Shown here: positions 27,304 to 36,247 of the stretch, piece by piece
How the letters are laid out: each line of letters begins with the position of its first letter
Position numbering within the stretch: the first letter of the stretch is position 1
NCBI GenBank assembly: GCA_012038135.1
Contig: JAAVJQ010000001.1
Span: 372,001 to 436,000, forward strand
Source: Salinimicrobium nanhaiense
Lineage (GTDB): Bacteria > Bacteroidota > Bacteroidia > Flavobacteriales > Flavobacteriaceae
Length of the DNA: 64,000 nt
Direction of reading: 5' to 3'
The notes under the pieces: generated by a model
Seen by the model: the letters and a program-made list of their open reading frames with translations, nothing else
What the model was told of the DNA's origin: nothing
The model's database searches: none
Made by a program: the position numbers and the translations under genes

Positions 27304-28356
27304 CTACACATCATCATAATTAACCTTAAGTGTAGCAGAGGTGGGATGTGCCTGGCAGGTAAGCACAAGGCCTTCCTGGATCTCGCTGTCCACGAGGATG
27401 GAATTCTTCTCCATTTCGGCGGTACCTTCGGTGATGCGGGCAACGCAACTGCTGCAAATTCCGCCCTGGCAGGAGTAGGGAACATCAAGACCATGGTCTA
27501 AAGCAGCCTGCAGCACAGTTTTGTTCTTAGGCATGCTAAGTACTGTTTCCTCGTCATCTACCATGATAGTAAGTTCGGTATCTCCTTCCAGATTGGAAGT
27601 TACTTCTCCCTCGACTTCGGTGCTGAAAAGTTCAAAAAAGATCTGCTCTTTTTTGATGTTGTGCTTCAGCAGGATCTCGGTTACTTTATTGATCATATCT
27701 TCAGGCCCGCATAAGTAGAATCGGGTGAAGCTGGTGTCTTTGAACCTGTTCTTCAGCACATAATTGACTGTGCTTTCATCGATCCTTCCGTAGTGACAGT
27801 TCTCCTCATTACAGCGGCTGTACACGAATTCAATAAAGAGCCTGTCGGGGTGGTTTGCCTGCAGCTCCAATAGTTCCTTAAAGAAGATGGTTTCATCCGG
27901 AGTGCGGTTCCCGTATACCAGCACGAATCTGCTGTGTTTTTCCTGCAGCAGAACGGTTTTTATAATAGAAAGTACAGGGGTGATCCCACTACCGGCAGCA
28001 AAAGCCGCATAGGTATGTGGATGACCATCTTGTACCGGCTCAAAAACAAATTTTCCTTCGGGTGGGTGTACTTCAAGTACATCGCCAGCCTTCAATTTAT
28101 TGTTTGCAATAACCGAAAATGTTCCGCCTTCAACCTCCTTTACCGTCACCTTAAAGGTTTCATCTGATGGAGGGGTGCAAATTGAGTATGCGCGGCGTAC
28201 TTCCTTACCTTCATTGTTGGTTTTAACGGTTATATATTGTCCTGCTTTAAAAGAAAATTCACTTTTTAATTCCTGCGGTATTTCAAATTCGAGGCTTACT
28301 GCCTGCTCAGTTTCCCTGATGATATTTTTGATCTTTAACGGAAAGAATTTGCTCAT
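27304..28356 (-). CDS. Ferredoxin-NADP reductase-like oxidoreductase with C-terminal 2Fe-2S domain (PaaE-type)
   Basis: A 350-residue protein with three domains: an FAD-binding barrel (RAYSICTPPS is the flavin R-x-Y-S motif), an NAD(P)-binding domain (AAFAAGSGITPVLSI; FYLCGPEDMI) and a plant-type ferredoxin domain. The cluster ligands appear as CQGGICSSC with a distal Cys in LTCQAHP. This layout is shared by PaaE and related electron-transfer partners of oxygenases. No paa monooxygenase genes are nearby, so the acceptor is unknown. The ATG at 28356 suits the promoter element 16 bases upstream. Confidence 0.9.
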   Translation of the reverse strand: MSKFFPLKIKNIIRETEQAVSLEFEIPQELKSEFSFKAGQYITVKTNNEGKEVRRAYSICTPPSDETFKVTVKEVEGGTFSVIANNKLKAGDVLEVHPPEGKFVFEPVQDGHPHTYAAFAAGSGITPVLSIIKTVLLQEKHSRFVLVYGNRTPDETIFFKELLELQANHPDRLFIEFVYSRCNEENCHYGRIDESTVNYVLKNRFKDTSFTRFYLCGPEDMINKVTEILLKHNIKKEQIFFELFSTEVEGEVTSNLEGDTELTIMVDDEETVLSMPKNKTVLQAALDHGLDVPYSCQGGICSSCVARITEGTAEMEKNSILVDSEIQEGLVLTCQAHPTSATLKVNYDDV

Positions 28357-28371
28357 TTTTTGGTATTTGGT

Positions 28372-28380
28372 GCAAAAGTA
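28372..28380 (-). promoter_or_regulatory. -7 promoter element of the PaaE-like gene
   Basis: On the minus strand this reads TACTTTTGC, a perfect TAnnTTTGC. TTTG at 28407-28410 (minus) lies 26 bases further upstream, somewhat longer than usual spacing. Confidence 0.6.
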
Positions 28381-28447
28381 CGAAGTATAGAAATTTTTTT
28401 CTGTAACAAAATTGTAAATTTCCCTACTTGTAGTATAAAGCAAAAGC

Positions 28448-29932
28448 ATGTATAGACGATTCATTTCCCTTCAGTGGAAAGCCTTTTTCCGGTCTGCCAG
28501 TCTTGGCAGAAGTTTGGGGCTAAAGATCTTTATGGCCTTTATTGCCATCTATTTTGCCATAGTATTTCTCTTGCTTGGAGTTGGTCTTTACCCTTTACTG
28601 AAGGAGGCCTTACCGGAGCAGGAGCCTTTAAATATTGTCAATAGGTGGCTGCTCATTTACCTGGGGCTTGAGCTGATGATGCGTTTCTTTTTACAGACGC
28701 TGCCCGTTATGACAGTGAAGCCCTTGCTTACTTTTCCAATTCCCAGGAAGAAGGTGGTGAATTACATGTTGCTGCAGTCGCTGTTCTCGTTTTTTAACTT
28801 TTTGCCGCTGTTATTGATAGTTCCTTTTGCAGTGTTTACTGCTTATAAAGAAGATGCGAGTGCCGCAGCGATGGTGGGATGGGCAGTTGCTGTTTACGGC
28901 CTGGTGCTTTGTGTGAATTATATGAATTTCCTGCTTAAAAAGAAATTTGCAGATAATCTAAAGGCTTTATTGCCATATGTGGTTGCAATTCTCGTGCTGT
29001 ATGCACTGGAACGCTTTGAAATTTTCGGTATTACAGAGCTGGTAGCCTCGGGAATGGAAGCGGTGCTTGAAATGCCATTTTTGGCAGTTATTCCACTGCT
29101 TTTGCTGATTGCTTTGTACAAATGGAATCAAAATGTGCTTCTGAAAAGATTCTATCTTGATGAATCGCTTAAAGGAAAGGTTACTGAAGCTAGATCTCAG
29201 GATTTTCAATGGCTTCGGAAATTTGGGAATATCGCTCCCTTCTTACAGCTCGACCTGAAGCTTATCTGGAGGAACAAACGGCCGCGATCTCTCATCTTTA
29301 TTTCACTGCTCATCATGGGCTACGGAATGATCTTTTATCCTAATGATGCTTACCAGGACATGCAGGCTTTTTTCGTATTTGTCGGAATCTTTATGACCGG
29401 GATCTTCATGATCAATTTCGGGCAGTTTATTCCTGCCTGGGATTCTTCCTACTATTCAATGATGATGTCTCAAAACATTCCGCTTAAGCAATATTTAAAT
29501 TCTAAAGCAGCATTAATTATTTTCAGCATTGTGCTGCTCACTATTCTCACTACTCCCTATGTGTATTTTGGGTATAATGTTTTGATCATTAACCTTGCCT
29601 GTGCCGTTTATAATATTGGGGTCAATGTTCCCATACTTTTATTGGCCGGCTCCTATAACCGTAAGCGTATAGATCTTGAGAAGAGCCCTTTTATGAACTA
29701 TCAGGGTACGGGAGCAGCACAGTGGCTTATCGCGATTCCGCTTATGGTGATTCCTATTATAATATTCTGGCTCCTAAATAAATTTATTTCCTTTGAAGTC
29801 GCGGTGATCACCCTTGCGGCTCTTGGCTTTATTGGAATCCTGTTTAGAAGTGTTATTATGGACATGGTTGCGCAGTCATACAAAAAGAATAAATATGCCA
29901 TGATCAATGGCTTTAAACAAACCGGTGAATAA
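28448..29932 (+). CDS. DUF5687-like ABC transporter membrane subunit
   Basis: A 494-residue polytopic membrane protein with roughly ten to twelve hydrophobic segments. It begins MYRRFISLQWKAFFRSASLGRSLGLKIFM, a pattern seen in the Bacteroidota family DUF5687. It lies one base before an ABC ATPase gene, so it is most likely the permease of a two-gene ABC-2-type exporter. No substrate-binding protein is present. The substrate is unknown. Confidence 0.82.
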   Translation: MYRRFISLQWKAFFRSASLGRSLGLKIFMAFIAIYFAIVFLLLGVGLYPLLKEALPEQEPLNIVNRWLLIYLGLELMMRFFLQTLPVMTVKPLLTFPIPRKKVVNYMLLQSLFSFFNFLPLLLIVPFAVFTAYKEDASAAAMVGWAVAVYGLVLCVNYMNFLLKKKFADNLKALLPYVVAILVLYALERFEIFGITELVASGMEAVLEMPFLAVIPLLLLIALYKWNQNVLLKRFYLDESLKGKVTEARSQDFQWLRKFGNIAPFLQLDLKLIWRNKRPRSLIFISLLIMGYGMIFYPNDAYQDMQAFFVFVGIFMTGIFMINFGQFIPAWDSSYYSMMMSQNIPLKQYLNSKAALIIFSIVLLTILTTPYVYFGYNVLIINLACAVYNIGVNVPILLLAGSYNRKRIDLEKSPFMNYQGTGAAQWLIAIPLMVIPIIIFWLLNKFISFEVAVITLAALGFIGILFRSVIMDMVAQSYKKNKYAMINGFKQTGE

Positions 29933-29933
29933 G

Positions 29934-30674
29934 ATGATAACAGTTACTAATCTTTCGAAAGTTTACAATGGCACCTGTGTGCTTAATATTGAACATCTTG
30001 AAATTCCACGAGGGCAGAGTTTTGGTTTGGTAGGAAATAACGGCGCGGGAAAAACCACTTTTTTCAGCCTTCTGTTGGACCTCATTCAACCTACTACCGG
30101 AAATGTTTTCAATAATGAGATTACCGTTAGTCAGAGTGAAGAATGGAAACCTTTTACTTCCTCTTTTATCGATGAGAGTTTTTTGATTGGCTACCTCACC
30201 CCCGAGGAATATTTCAACTTTGTGGGAGATCTGCGGAACCGTAATAAAGCAGATGTTGCTGCCTTTCTTCAGAATTTTGAGGATTTCTTCAACGGCGAGA
30301 TCCTGGGAAGAAATAAATACCTGCGGGATCTTTCCAAGGGAAATCAAAAAAAGGCGGGAATCGTTGCCGCGCTTATTGGGGAGCCCGAAGTGGTCATTCT
30401 TGATGAGCCTTTTGCCAATCTCGATCCCACCACTCAGATCCGGTTAAAGGCATTGATCAGGGAACTTTCTGAAAAATCTGAAATGACCATTCTTATTTCC
30501 AGCCACGATCTTATTCATGTGACTGAAGTTTGTGAACGTATCGTGGTGCTGGATAAGGGTCTTGTGGTAAATGATATCAAAACTTCTGAAGCTACGCTTA
30601 AAGAACTGGAGCAGTACTTTGCAGGAGGATATGCCAAAGAAGTTAAGGAGTCGTCGCAGGCAGAGAACATCTAA
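29934..30674 (+). CDS. ABC transporter ATP-binding protein
   Basis: A 246-residue ATPase. Walker A is GNNGAGKTT near residues 34-42, the signature loop is LSKGNQKKAG (a variant of LSGGQ), and Walker B is VVILDEPFANLDP, followed by the switch His in ISSHD. The ATG at 29934 is used because it follows the permease stop by one base; an in-frame ATG nine codons upstream overlaps the permease. The ATPase pairs with the DUF5687 permease. Confidence 0.93.
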   Translation: MITVTNLSKVYNGTCVLNIEHLEIPRGQSFGLVGNNGAGKTTFFSLLLDLIQPTTGNVFNNEITVSQSEEWKPFTSSFIDESFLIGYLTPEEYFNFVGDLRNRNKADVAAFLQNFEDFFNGEILGRNKYLRDLSKGNQKKAGIVAALIGEPEVVILDEPFANLDPTTQIRLKALIRELSEKSEMTILISSHDLIHVTEVCERIVVLDKGLVVNDIKTSEATLKELEQYFAGGYAKEVKESSQAENI

Positions 30675-30677
30675 ATC

Positions 30678-30995
30678 ATGGTAGTACGAATCTGGCACGG
30701 CATAACCAGCAAGGAAAATGCTGCGGCATACGAGCAGCTGGTGACATCGAAGATCTTTAAGGATATTGAAGCCAAAACAGGTGACGGCTTTGAAGGAGTG
30801 CAATTATTGAAAAGGGAAATGCCAGAAGAAGTGGAATTTACCACGATGATCTGGTTTCGGGATATGGAAACGATCAAAAAATTCGTTGGGGAGGATTATG
30901 AGACGGCATATGTGCCTGTAGAAGCCAAAAAACTTTTACTGCGATACGATCCTACAGTTACCCATTCCAGGCTTATCTATTCTTCAGAGAGCTGA
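30678..30995 (+). CDS. Antibiotic biosynthesis monooxygenase (ABM)-like protein
   Basis: A 105-residue single-domain alpha/beta protein with the ferredoxin-like ABM pattern: RIWHGITSKENAAAYEQLV at the start, then GFEGVQLLKRE and TTMIWFRDMETIKKFVGEDYE. Such domains act as small monooxygenases or dimeric sensors; here the activity is unproven. It starts three bases after the ABC ATPase stop and is probably part of that operon. Confidence 0.75.
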   Translation: MVVRIWHGITSKENAAAYEQLVTSKIFKDIEAKTGDGFEGVQLLKREMPEEVEFTTMIWFRDMETIKKFVGEDYETAYVPVEAKKLLLRYDPTVTHSRLIYSSES

Positions 30996-31165
30996 GACAA
31001 AATCATGAAGCAGACTTTTTAGAGATCACAGGATCCATATCGGGGTTTCAGGAAAAGTTTCCTTTATAAGCACTCAAACCAGCCCGAAAAAAATACCTAT
31101 TTTTACTTTTCACAATAATAATTGCGACGCATATAAGTTATTGCTAATAAGAAGAATCTGCAGAT

Positions 31166-33697
31166 TTGAGAGTATTTATAAAAGTTACTGCCATCCTTAT
31201 CCTGTTCATTGCCATAACAGGCTGTTCAAGAAAGAAGAACACCTTTCTTAACCGCAACTGGCATGCTGTAACTGCAGAATATAACACGCTCTACAACGGA
31301 AATCTCGCGTTGGACCTTGGAGTTGAGGCGTTAAACGAGACTTACCTGGATAATTACTGGGGCATATTGCCGGTAGAGCGAATGGAGATGCGGGAGGAAG
31401 TGCTGGCACCGGGCGAAAACCTGAACCCGAATTTCGCAGTAGCCGAAGAAAAAGCGGTAAAGGCCATCCAACGGCATTCCATGTTGATAGAAGGTTCCGA
31501 GAAGAATCCGCAAGTAGATGAAGCCTATCTTTTGCTGGGAAAGGCGAGATATTATGACCAGCGTTTTGTTCCTGCTTTAGAAGCTTTCAATTATGTACTT
31601 CACAAATATCCACTTAGTAATACCATCAATGAGGCAAGAGTATGGCGGGAGAAAACCCACATGCGCCTGGAATTCGATGAGCTTGCCATTCGAAATCTAA
31701 AAAAGATACTTGACAGTGAGCGCCTGGAGAAGGAGAATAGGGCAGAGGCTTCGGCGACTCTTGCACAGGCATACATTAACATTGGTGCGCAAGACAGTGC
31801 CGTGGCGCATATTAGAACTGCTGCTCAACTGACCCCTGAAAAAAATAAGGAAGGCCGGTACTGGTATATCACCGGGCAGCTTTATGATGTACTGGGAAAA
31901 CCCGACAGCGCTTCCATGGCCTTTAATGAGGTGATCGATCTAAACCGTAAGATCCCAAGAATTTATCTTGTGAATGCCATGATAAGGCAAATCGAATATA
32001 TGGATGCCACAGCCGGGGAGAAGGCAATGGTTCTGGAACAACTTAATGATCTTGCCATAGACCGGGAGAATAGGCCTTACCTGGACAAGATCTATTTTCA
32101 GCTTGCAGAGTTCCATTATCAGCAGGATTCTACAGAACTTGCCATAGATTACTACAACCGTTCCCTTCGCACCCCTTCAAATAATTCCTATCTGCAATCC
32201 CTGGATTACGAAACCCTGGGGAACATCAATTTTGATGCTGCACTTTTTGAAGTTGCAGGTGCATATTATGACAGCACCTTGATGAGGCTGCCGGAAAATA
32301 GCCGCGAATATAGATTGATCAGTCGTAAGAGGGATAACCTGGATGATGTGATCTATTATGAGAATCTTGCCCGGGAAGCCGACAGTATTCTTTATCTCGC
32401 CTCTCTTTCTGAAGAAGAACAACTGAAATATTTCAATGACTACACAGCAGAACTAAGGGAAAAGGCCACAAGTGAAGCTGAAAGGCCGGCACAGCAGGCA
32501 GCAGCCCAGAATTTCTTTGAGAACAAACGTCCGGCCATGCCGGGAGTGCCAAATCCCGGTTCATCTTTCTATTTTTATAATCCAACTGCGGTAGCTTACG
32601 GGAAACAGGAATTCTTTAGAACCTGGGGGGACAGGGAGTTGGTTGATAACTGGCGTACCCAAAGGGCAGGAGGAGCAGGAGCAGGTTTGGATGTGCAGGG
32701 AATCACAGATCTGGTTGAAAATGATCCACGATATGATCCCCAAACCTACTTAGCTGCAATTCCAAAAGATCGGGCGGTTTTAGACAGCCTAAAGAGTGAT
32801 CTCAATTTTGCCAGCTATCAGCTGGGGTTGATCTACAGGGAAAAATTCAAGGAAAATGAACTTGCGGCTCAAAGGCTGGAATTTCTTATCAACAATGATC
32901 CTGAAGAAAGATTGCTGCTTCCGGCAAAGTATAATCTTTATAAGATCTATACAGATCTTGAAATGACTGCCAAGGCACAAGCTGTTAAAAATGATATTTT
33001 AAGCAGGTATCCGGATTCCCGATATGCTGCTATTCTTCAAAATCCCGAAAGCCTTTTGCGGGATGAAAATAATCCCACTGCACTATACGAAGAGCTTTAT
33101 AAAAAATATGAGGCACAGGAATATGATGTTGTAATCGCCGAAAGTGAGGAACTGATCATTCAATTCACCGGTGATGAGATCGTACCTAAGCTGGAGCTTT
33201 TAAAGGCTATGGCGGCAGGACGTTTGTACGGCTTTGAAAAATACAGGGAGAACCTTAATTATGTTGCCCTTAATTACCCACAGACAGAAGAGGGCAGAAA
33301 AGCACAGGAATTGCTGAACAATGCCTTACCTTCCCTCGCGGCTTCTCAGTTTTCGCCGGTTTCTATAGGGGAGTCCTTTAAGCTTCTGTTTCCCTTTCAA
33401 AAAGCTGAAAAAGAAGCGGCTTTGGATCTTAAGGAAAAAATTTCAGGAATACTTGAGGAATTAAATTACCCCCAGGAGGTTTCTTTGGATGTCTATAATG
33501 AGCAGCAGGATTTTGTGGTGGTACACGGGTTTACTTCCGCAGCAAGGGCAGAAGGCTTTGCAGAAATGCTCGAAAACAATGATAAATTCCGGGTTAATAA
33601 AAAATCTTTCTATATTTCGACCCCAAATTACCGGATCGCCCAGATCCATAAAAACATAGAAACCTACTTAAGTTCATTAAATACCCCCTCACAGTAA
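31166..33697 (+). CDS. sprE: Type IX secretion/gliding lipoprotein SprE/PorW (TPR protein)
   Basis: An 843-residue lipoprotein. The signal peptide ends in AITGC (Cys20), then SRKKNTFLNRNWHAVTAEYNTLYNGN, which is highly typical of SprE of Flavobacterium and PorW of Porphyromonas. Tetratricopeptide-like helices span about 90-470 and 550-700. The start is TTG at 31166, because the first in-frame ATG lies about 70 codons on and would remove the signal peptide. SprE is needed for gliding and type IX protein secretion. Its stop overlaps the bactofilin ATG by one base (TAATG). Confidence 0.92.
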   Translation: MRVFIKVTAILILFIAITGCSRKKNTFLNRNWHAVTAEYNTLYNGNLALDLGVEALNETYLDNYWGILPVERMEMREEVLAPGENLNPNFAVAEEKAVKAIQRHSMLIEGSEKNPQVDEAYLLLGKARYYDQRFVPALEAFNYVLHKYPLSNTINEARVWREKTHMRLEFDELAIRNLKKILDSERLEKENRAEASATLAQAYINIGAQDSAVAHIRTAAQLTPEKNKEGRYWYITGQLYDVLGKPDSASMAFNEVIDLNRKIPRIYLVNAMIRQIEYMDATAGEKAMVLEQLNDLAIDRENRPYLDKIYFQLAEFHYQQDSTELAIDYYNRSLRTPSNNSYLQSLDYETLGNINFDAALFEVAGAYYDSTLMRLPENSREYRLISRKRDNLDDVIYYENLAREADSILYLASLSEEEQLKYFNDYTAELREKATSEAERPAQQAAAQNFFENKRPAMPGVPNPGSSFYFYNPTAVAYGKQEFFRTWGDRELVDNWRTQRAGGAGAGLDVQGITDLVENDPRYDPQTYLAAIPKDRAVLDSLKSDLNFASYQLGLIYREKFKENELAAQRLEFLINNDPEERLLLPAKYNLYKIYTDLEMTAKAQAVKNDILSRYPDSRYAAILQNPESLLRDENNPTALYEELYKKYEAQEYDVVIAESEELIIQFTGDEIVPKLELLKAMAAGRLYGFEKYRENLNYVALNYPQTEEGRKAQELLNNALPSLAASQFSPVSIGESFKLLFPFQKAEKEAALDLKEKISGILEELNYPQEVSLDVYNEQQDFVVVHGFTSAARAEGFAEMLENNDKFRVNKKSFYISTPNYRIAQIHKNIETYLSSLNTPSQ

Positions 33698-34113
33698 TGT
33701 TTAATCAGGAAAAAAAGGCAAAAGCCCCGGCAGAATTCAGCAAAGAACAGAACAAAATTGCCCCGGGCACCAAGATTATTGGCGACATTGAAGCAAAAGG
33801 CGGTTTTCGAATTGACGGTTGTGTAGAAGGCACCGTAAGAACCCCCGGAAAAGTGGTGATAGGCCGGGAAGGTATTGTTACAGGAGAACTGGAGTGTGAA
33901 AATGCCGATATCGAAGGAAAATTCACGGGTAAATTAAATATTTCCGGCACCTTAAGTCTTAGAAGTTCTGCCTTAATTGAAGGGGAAGCCACTGTATCAA
34001 AACTGGCCGTTGAGCCCGGCGCCACTTTTAATGCGACCTGCGCGATGCGTGGCGGCGTGAAAGCTATTCATCATGAAAGAGGAAAAGGACAACAACAAGA
34101 AAAGTCAGCTTAA
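33697..34113 (+). CDS. Bactofilin (polymer-forming cytoskeletal protein)
   Basis: A 138-residue protein with the bactofilin beta-helix core: ISxGTKIIGDIEAKGGFRIDGCVEGTV begins near residue 20, followed by regular short hydrophobic strands (GKVVIGREGIVTG, ADIEGKFTGKLNISG). Flexible charged tails flank it. Bactofilins form filaments linked to envelope shape and peptidoglycan enzymes. Its position between sprE and the ATP synthase accessory genes is, to my knowledge, a conserved flavobacterial order. Its 3' end overlaps atpZ by 41 bases. Confidence 0.93.
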   Translation: MFNQEKKAKAPAEFSKEQNKIAPGTKIIGDIEAKGGFRIDGCVEGTVRTPGKVVIGREGIVTGELECENADIEGKFTGKLNISGTLSLRSSALIEGEATVSKLAVEPGATFNATCAMRGGVKAIHHERGKGQQQEKSA

Positions 34114-34303
34114 GAACTGGGCAATATTTTCGGGGATTGCATTCCAGATGGGTGCTACGATCTTTGTCTGCGCCTGGATTGGAAAAAAGCTTGATGAGCG
34201 TTATCCTATGGAAAAGAATTGGTTCACAATTGGATTTGTTCTCTTTGGTCTGGTGGCATCCGTATACGTGGTGCTAAAACAGCTAAAACGCTACAATAAT
34301 TGA
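34073..34303 (+). CDS. ATP synthase accessory protein AtpZ/AtpI
   Basis: A 76-residue membrane protein with two helices (about 16-36 and 48-68) and the pattern GIAFQMGATIFVCAWIGKKLDERYP, matching the AtpZ/AtpI family that assists F0 assembly or cation uptake. It overlaps bactofilin by 41 bases in another frame, and its TGA overlaps the next ATG. It is the first gene of the extended atp cluster. Confidence 0.87.
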   Translation: MKEEKDNNKKSQLKNWAIFSGIAFQMGATIFVCAWIGKKLDERYPMEKNWFTIGFVLFGLVASVYVVLKQLKRYNN

Positions 34304-34683
34304 TGTTTAATGATCTTCTGAAGTTCAGCTTCTTCCTTTTTCTTGCGGCGGGAGCCAGTTACGCTCTGCACTACACCACCCTTCATTTTTTTGAGCTGGA
34401 TGTGCCACTGGAGCTTGTGAATTTTGCATATAAGTTCAATATAGGGATAAGCCTTTTATTCACCAGTACCACTATTCTTATTAGTGATAAGCTAAAGGAT
34501 CAATTAGGTTTTATCTTTCTTATTAGTGGGGCTGTCAAGATTGGCATCTTTATCTACCTCATAAAGTCTTCAGGATTTTCAACAGATAAATCTGTCTTTC
34601 TGCATTTTTTTATTCCTTATATGGTATGTGTTTTAGTCGAAATCATCTATATCATCAAGATCCTCAACCGTGCTAACTTCTAA
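34303..34683 (+). CDS. Four-helix membrane protein of the atp cluster (DUF6168-like)
   Basis: A 126-residue membrane protein with four hydrophobic segments. By position between atpZ and atpB it corresponds to the small membrane protein, possibly DUF6168, found there in other flavobacteria and perhaps fills the role of AtpI. The ATG at 34303 overlaps the atpZ stop (TGATG); a TTG one codon earlier is possible. Confidence 0.75.
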   Translation: MFNDLLKFSFFLFLAAGASYALHYTTLHFFELDVPLELVNFAYKFNIGISLLFTSTTILISDKLKDQLGFIFLISGAVKIGIFIYLIKSSGFSTDKSVFLHFFIPYMVCVLVEIIYIIKILNRANF

Positions 34684-34760
34684 AATGACAGGTGATTAGA
34701 GGGTTTTGAGCTTAAGGAAACAATTAAGAAGCTTAGGCTATTTTTTTTTATATAATTATG

Positions 34761-34769
34761 TACATTTGC
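34761..34769 (+). promoter_or_regulatory. -7 promoter element of the atpBEFHAG operon
   Basis: TACATTTGC is a perfect TAnnTTTGC 34 bases before the atpB ATG, preceded by a T-rich tract (34740-34750). A long 119-base gap to the upstream gene supports a dedicated atp promoter. Confidence 0.7.
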
Positions 34770-34802
34770 AGCCAAATTAAAGGACTGTAATTTACCCGGA
34801 AA

Positions 34803-35915
34803 ATGCAAAAGGAAAACGTTGCGAAGTTTTTATTAGCCTGTCTTTTAATGTTTGTGAGCTTTAATTCACAGGCATTTAGTGCAAAAGAGCCTCAGGAAGG
34901 AGGCGATGCAAAGGTCAATACCGAAGATGAAATTAGTGAATATATAGATCATCACCTTGCAGATTCTCATTATGTAAATTTCTTTTCTGACGGAGAAACA
35001 GGGGCACACTATGGTTTTTCGCTTCCCGTGATCCTTTGGGATAATGGATTAAAAGTGTTTTCTTCGGGAAAATTTCATCATGGAGAAGATCTTGCCGTGA
35101 TCGACGGTCAACACTATCGTCTTTACCATTCAAAAATATACAAAACTGACGCCGAGGGAACAATCACCTATGGTGAAGACGGCTTCCCTGCCAATGAGCG
35201 TCCTCTGGATTTTTCCATTACCAAAAATGTGCTTTACATGCTTGTGGTGAGTTTGCTTATGCTTCTGGTGTTTGGAGGTCTGGCAAGACAATATAAAAAC
35301 AGGTCTGTTCCAAAAGGGTCCGGAAGAGTGCTGGAGCCGCTTGTACTTTACGTACGTGATGAAATTGCAAAGCCAAATATTGGAAAGAACTATAGAAAAT
35401 ATACCGGATTCCTTTTGACTGTTTTCTTCTTCATCTGGATCCTGAATTTGCTGGGGATGACTCCGCTTGGGGTGAACGTGACAGGAAATATTGCCGTAAC
35501 AATGGCTTTGGCCCTTATTACATTTTTTATAGTTCAGTTTAGCGGAAATAAAGACTACTGGAAACACATATTCTGGATGCCGGGAGTGCCGTGGCCTATG
35601 AAGATCGTTCTTGCGCCTATCGAGGTGCTGGGAATGTTCACCAAGCCATTTGCACTTATGATCCGACTTTTTGCGAATATGACTGCAGGTCACGTGATCA
35701 TTATGACCCTTCTTGGATTGATCGTGGTGTTCCAGAACTGGATCGCAGGTCCTGCTTTTTTTGGGTTCACAATATTCATTTCAATAATAGAATTACTGGT
35801 AGCTTTTCTACAGGCATATATCTTCACCCTGCTTAGCGCCCTTTACATTGGGATGGCAGTTGAAGAGCATGATCACCATCATCCTGCCGATAACGAAGAC
35901 ATTCCGGTATTATAG
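34803..35915 (+). CDS. atpB: ATP synthase F0 subunit a
   Basis: A 370-residue protein, about 100 longer than E. coli subunit a. The N-terminus carries a signal-like segment (FLLACLLMFVSFNSQAFS) and a hydrophilic region of ~110 residues rich in His and acidic residues, an extension seen in Bacteroidota. The membrane part has GMTPLGVNVTGN and the proton-channel helix with the essential Arg in FALMIRLFANMTAGH near residue 282. The His-rich C-terminus (EEHDHHHPADNED) is also notable. It forms the stator half-channels with subunit c. Confidence 0.95.
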   Translation: MQKENVAKFLLACLLMFVSFNSQAFSAKEPQEGGDAKVNTEDEISEYIDHHLADSHYVNFFSDGETGAHYGFSLPVILWDNGLKVFSSGKFHHGEDLAVIDGQHYRLYHSKIYKTDAEGTITYGEDGFPANERPLDFSITKNVLYMLVVSLLMLLVFGGLARQYKNRSVPKGSGRVLEPLVLYVRDEIAKPNIGKNYRKYTGFLLTVFFFIWILNLLGMTPLGVNVTGNIAVTMALALITFFIVQFSGNKDYWKHIFWMPGVPWPMKIVLAPIEVLGMFTKPFALMIRLFANMTAGHVIIMTLLGLIVVFQNWIAGPAFFGFTIFISIIELLVAFLQAYIFTLLSALYIGMAVEEHDHHHPADNEDIPVL

Positions 35916-35959
35916 TATAAGAACATTTAAGAGTAAGTTTAATTTTTAATAAATAAGTA

Positions 35960-36160
35960 ATGGAAGAAGCATTGAATTTAGACATGATTGGAGCTGGTTT
36001 AATTATTATTGGAGCCGGTTTTGGTCTTGGTAAGATCGGTAGCGCTGCTATGGAAGGGATTGCTCGTCAGCCGGAAGCCGCTGGTAAGATCCAGACTGCG
36101 ATGATCATCATCGCGGCACTTTTGGAAGGTGTTGCTTTTGCTGCTCTTTTCGCAGTTTAA
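35960..36160 (+). CDS. atpE: ATP synthase F0 subunit c
   Basis: A 66-residue hairpin of two membrane helices, with a polar loop ARQPEAAGK (residues 36-44) that contacts the F1 stalk. The carboxylate of the second helix lies in ALLEGVAFAALF; no Na+-type ligand signature is obvious, so H+ coupling is assumed. It lies 44 bases after atpB and is followed by a strong hairpin before atpF. Confidence 0.95.
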   Translation: MEEALNLDMIGAGLIIIGAGFGLGKIGSAAMEGIARQPEAAGKIQTAMIIIAALLEGVAFAALFAV

Positions 36161-36175
36161 TCGATCAAAAAACTT

Positions 36176-36208
36176 TCAAACCTTGCAGCGGTTGGCTGCA
36201 AGGTTTGA
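36176..36208 (+). promoter_or_regulatory. Intercistronic hairpin after atpE
   Basis: TCAAACCTTGCAGC (36176-36189) pairs perfectly over 14 bases with GCTGCAAGGTTTGA (36195-36208) around a GGTTG loop. There is no U-tract directly after it, so it is more likely an mRNA-stabilising or processing hairpin that raises subunit c output than a full terminator. Confidence 0.75.
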
Positions 36209-36247
36209 ATTATTAAAAAATTAAACGGTTTAAGAATTAAATAGAAT

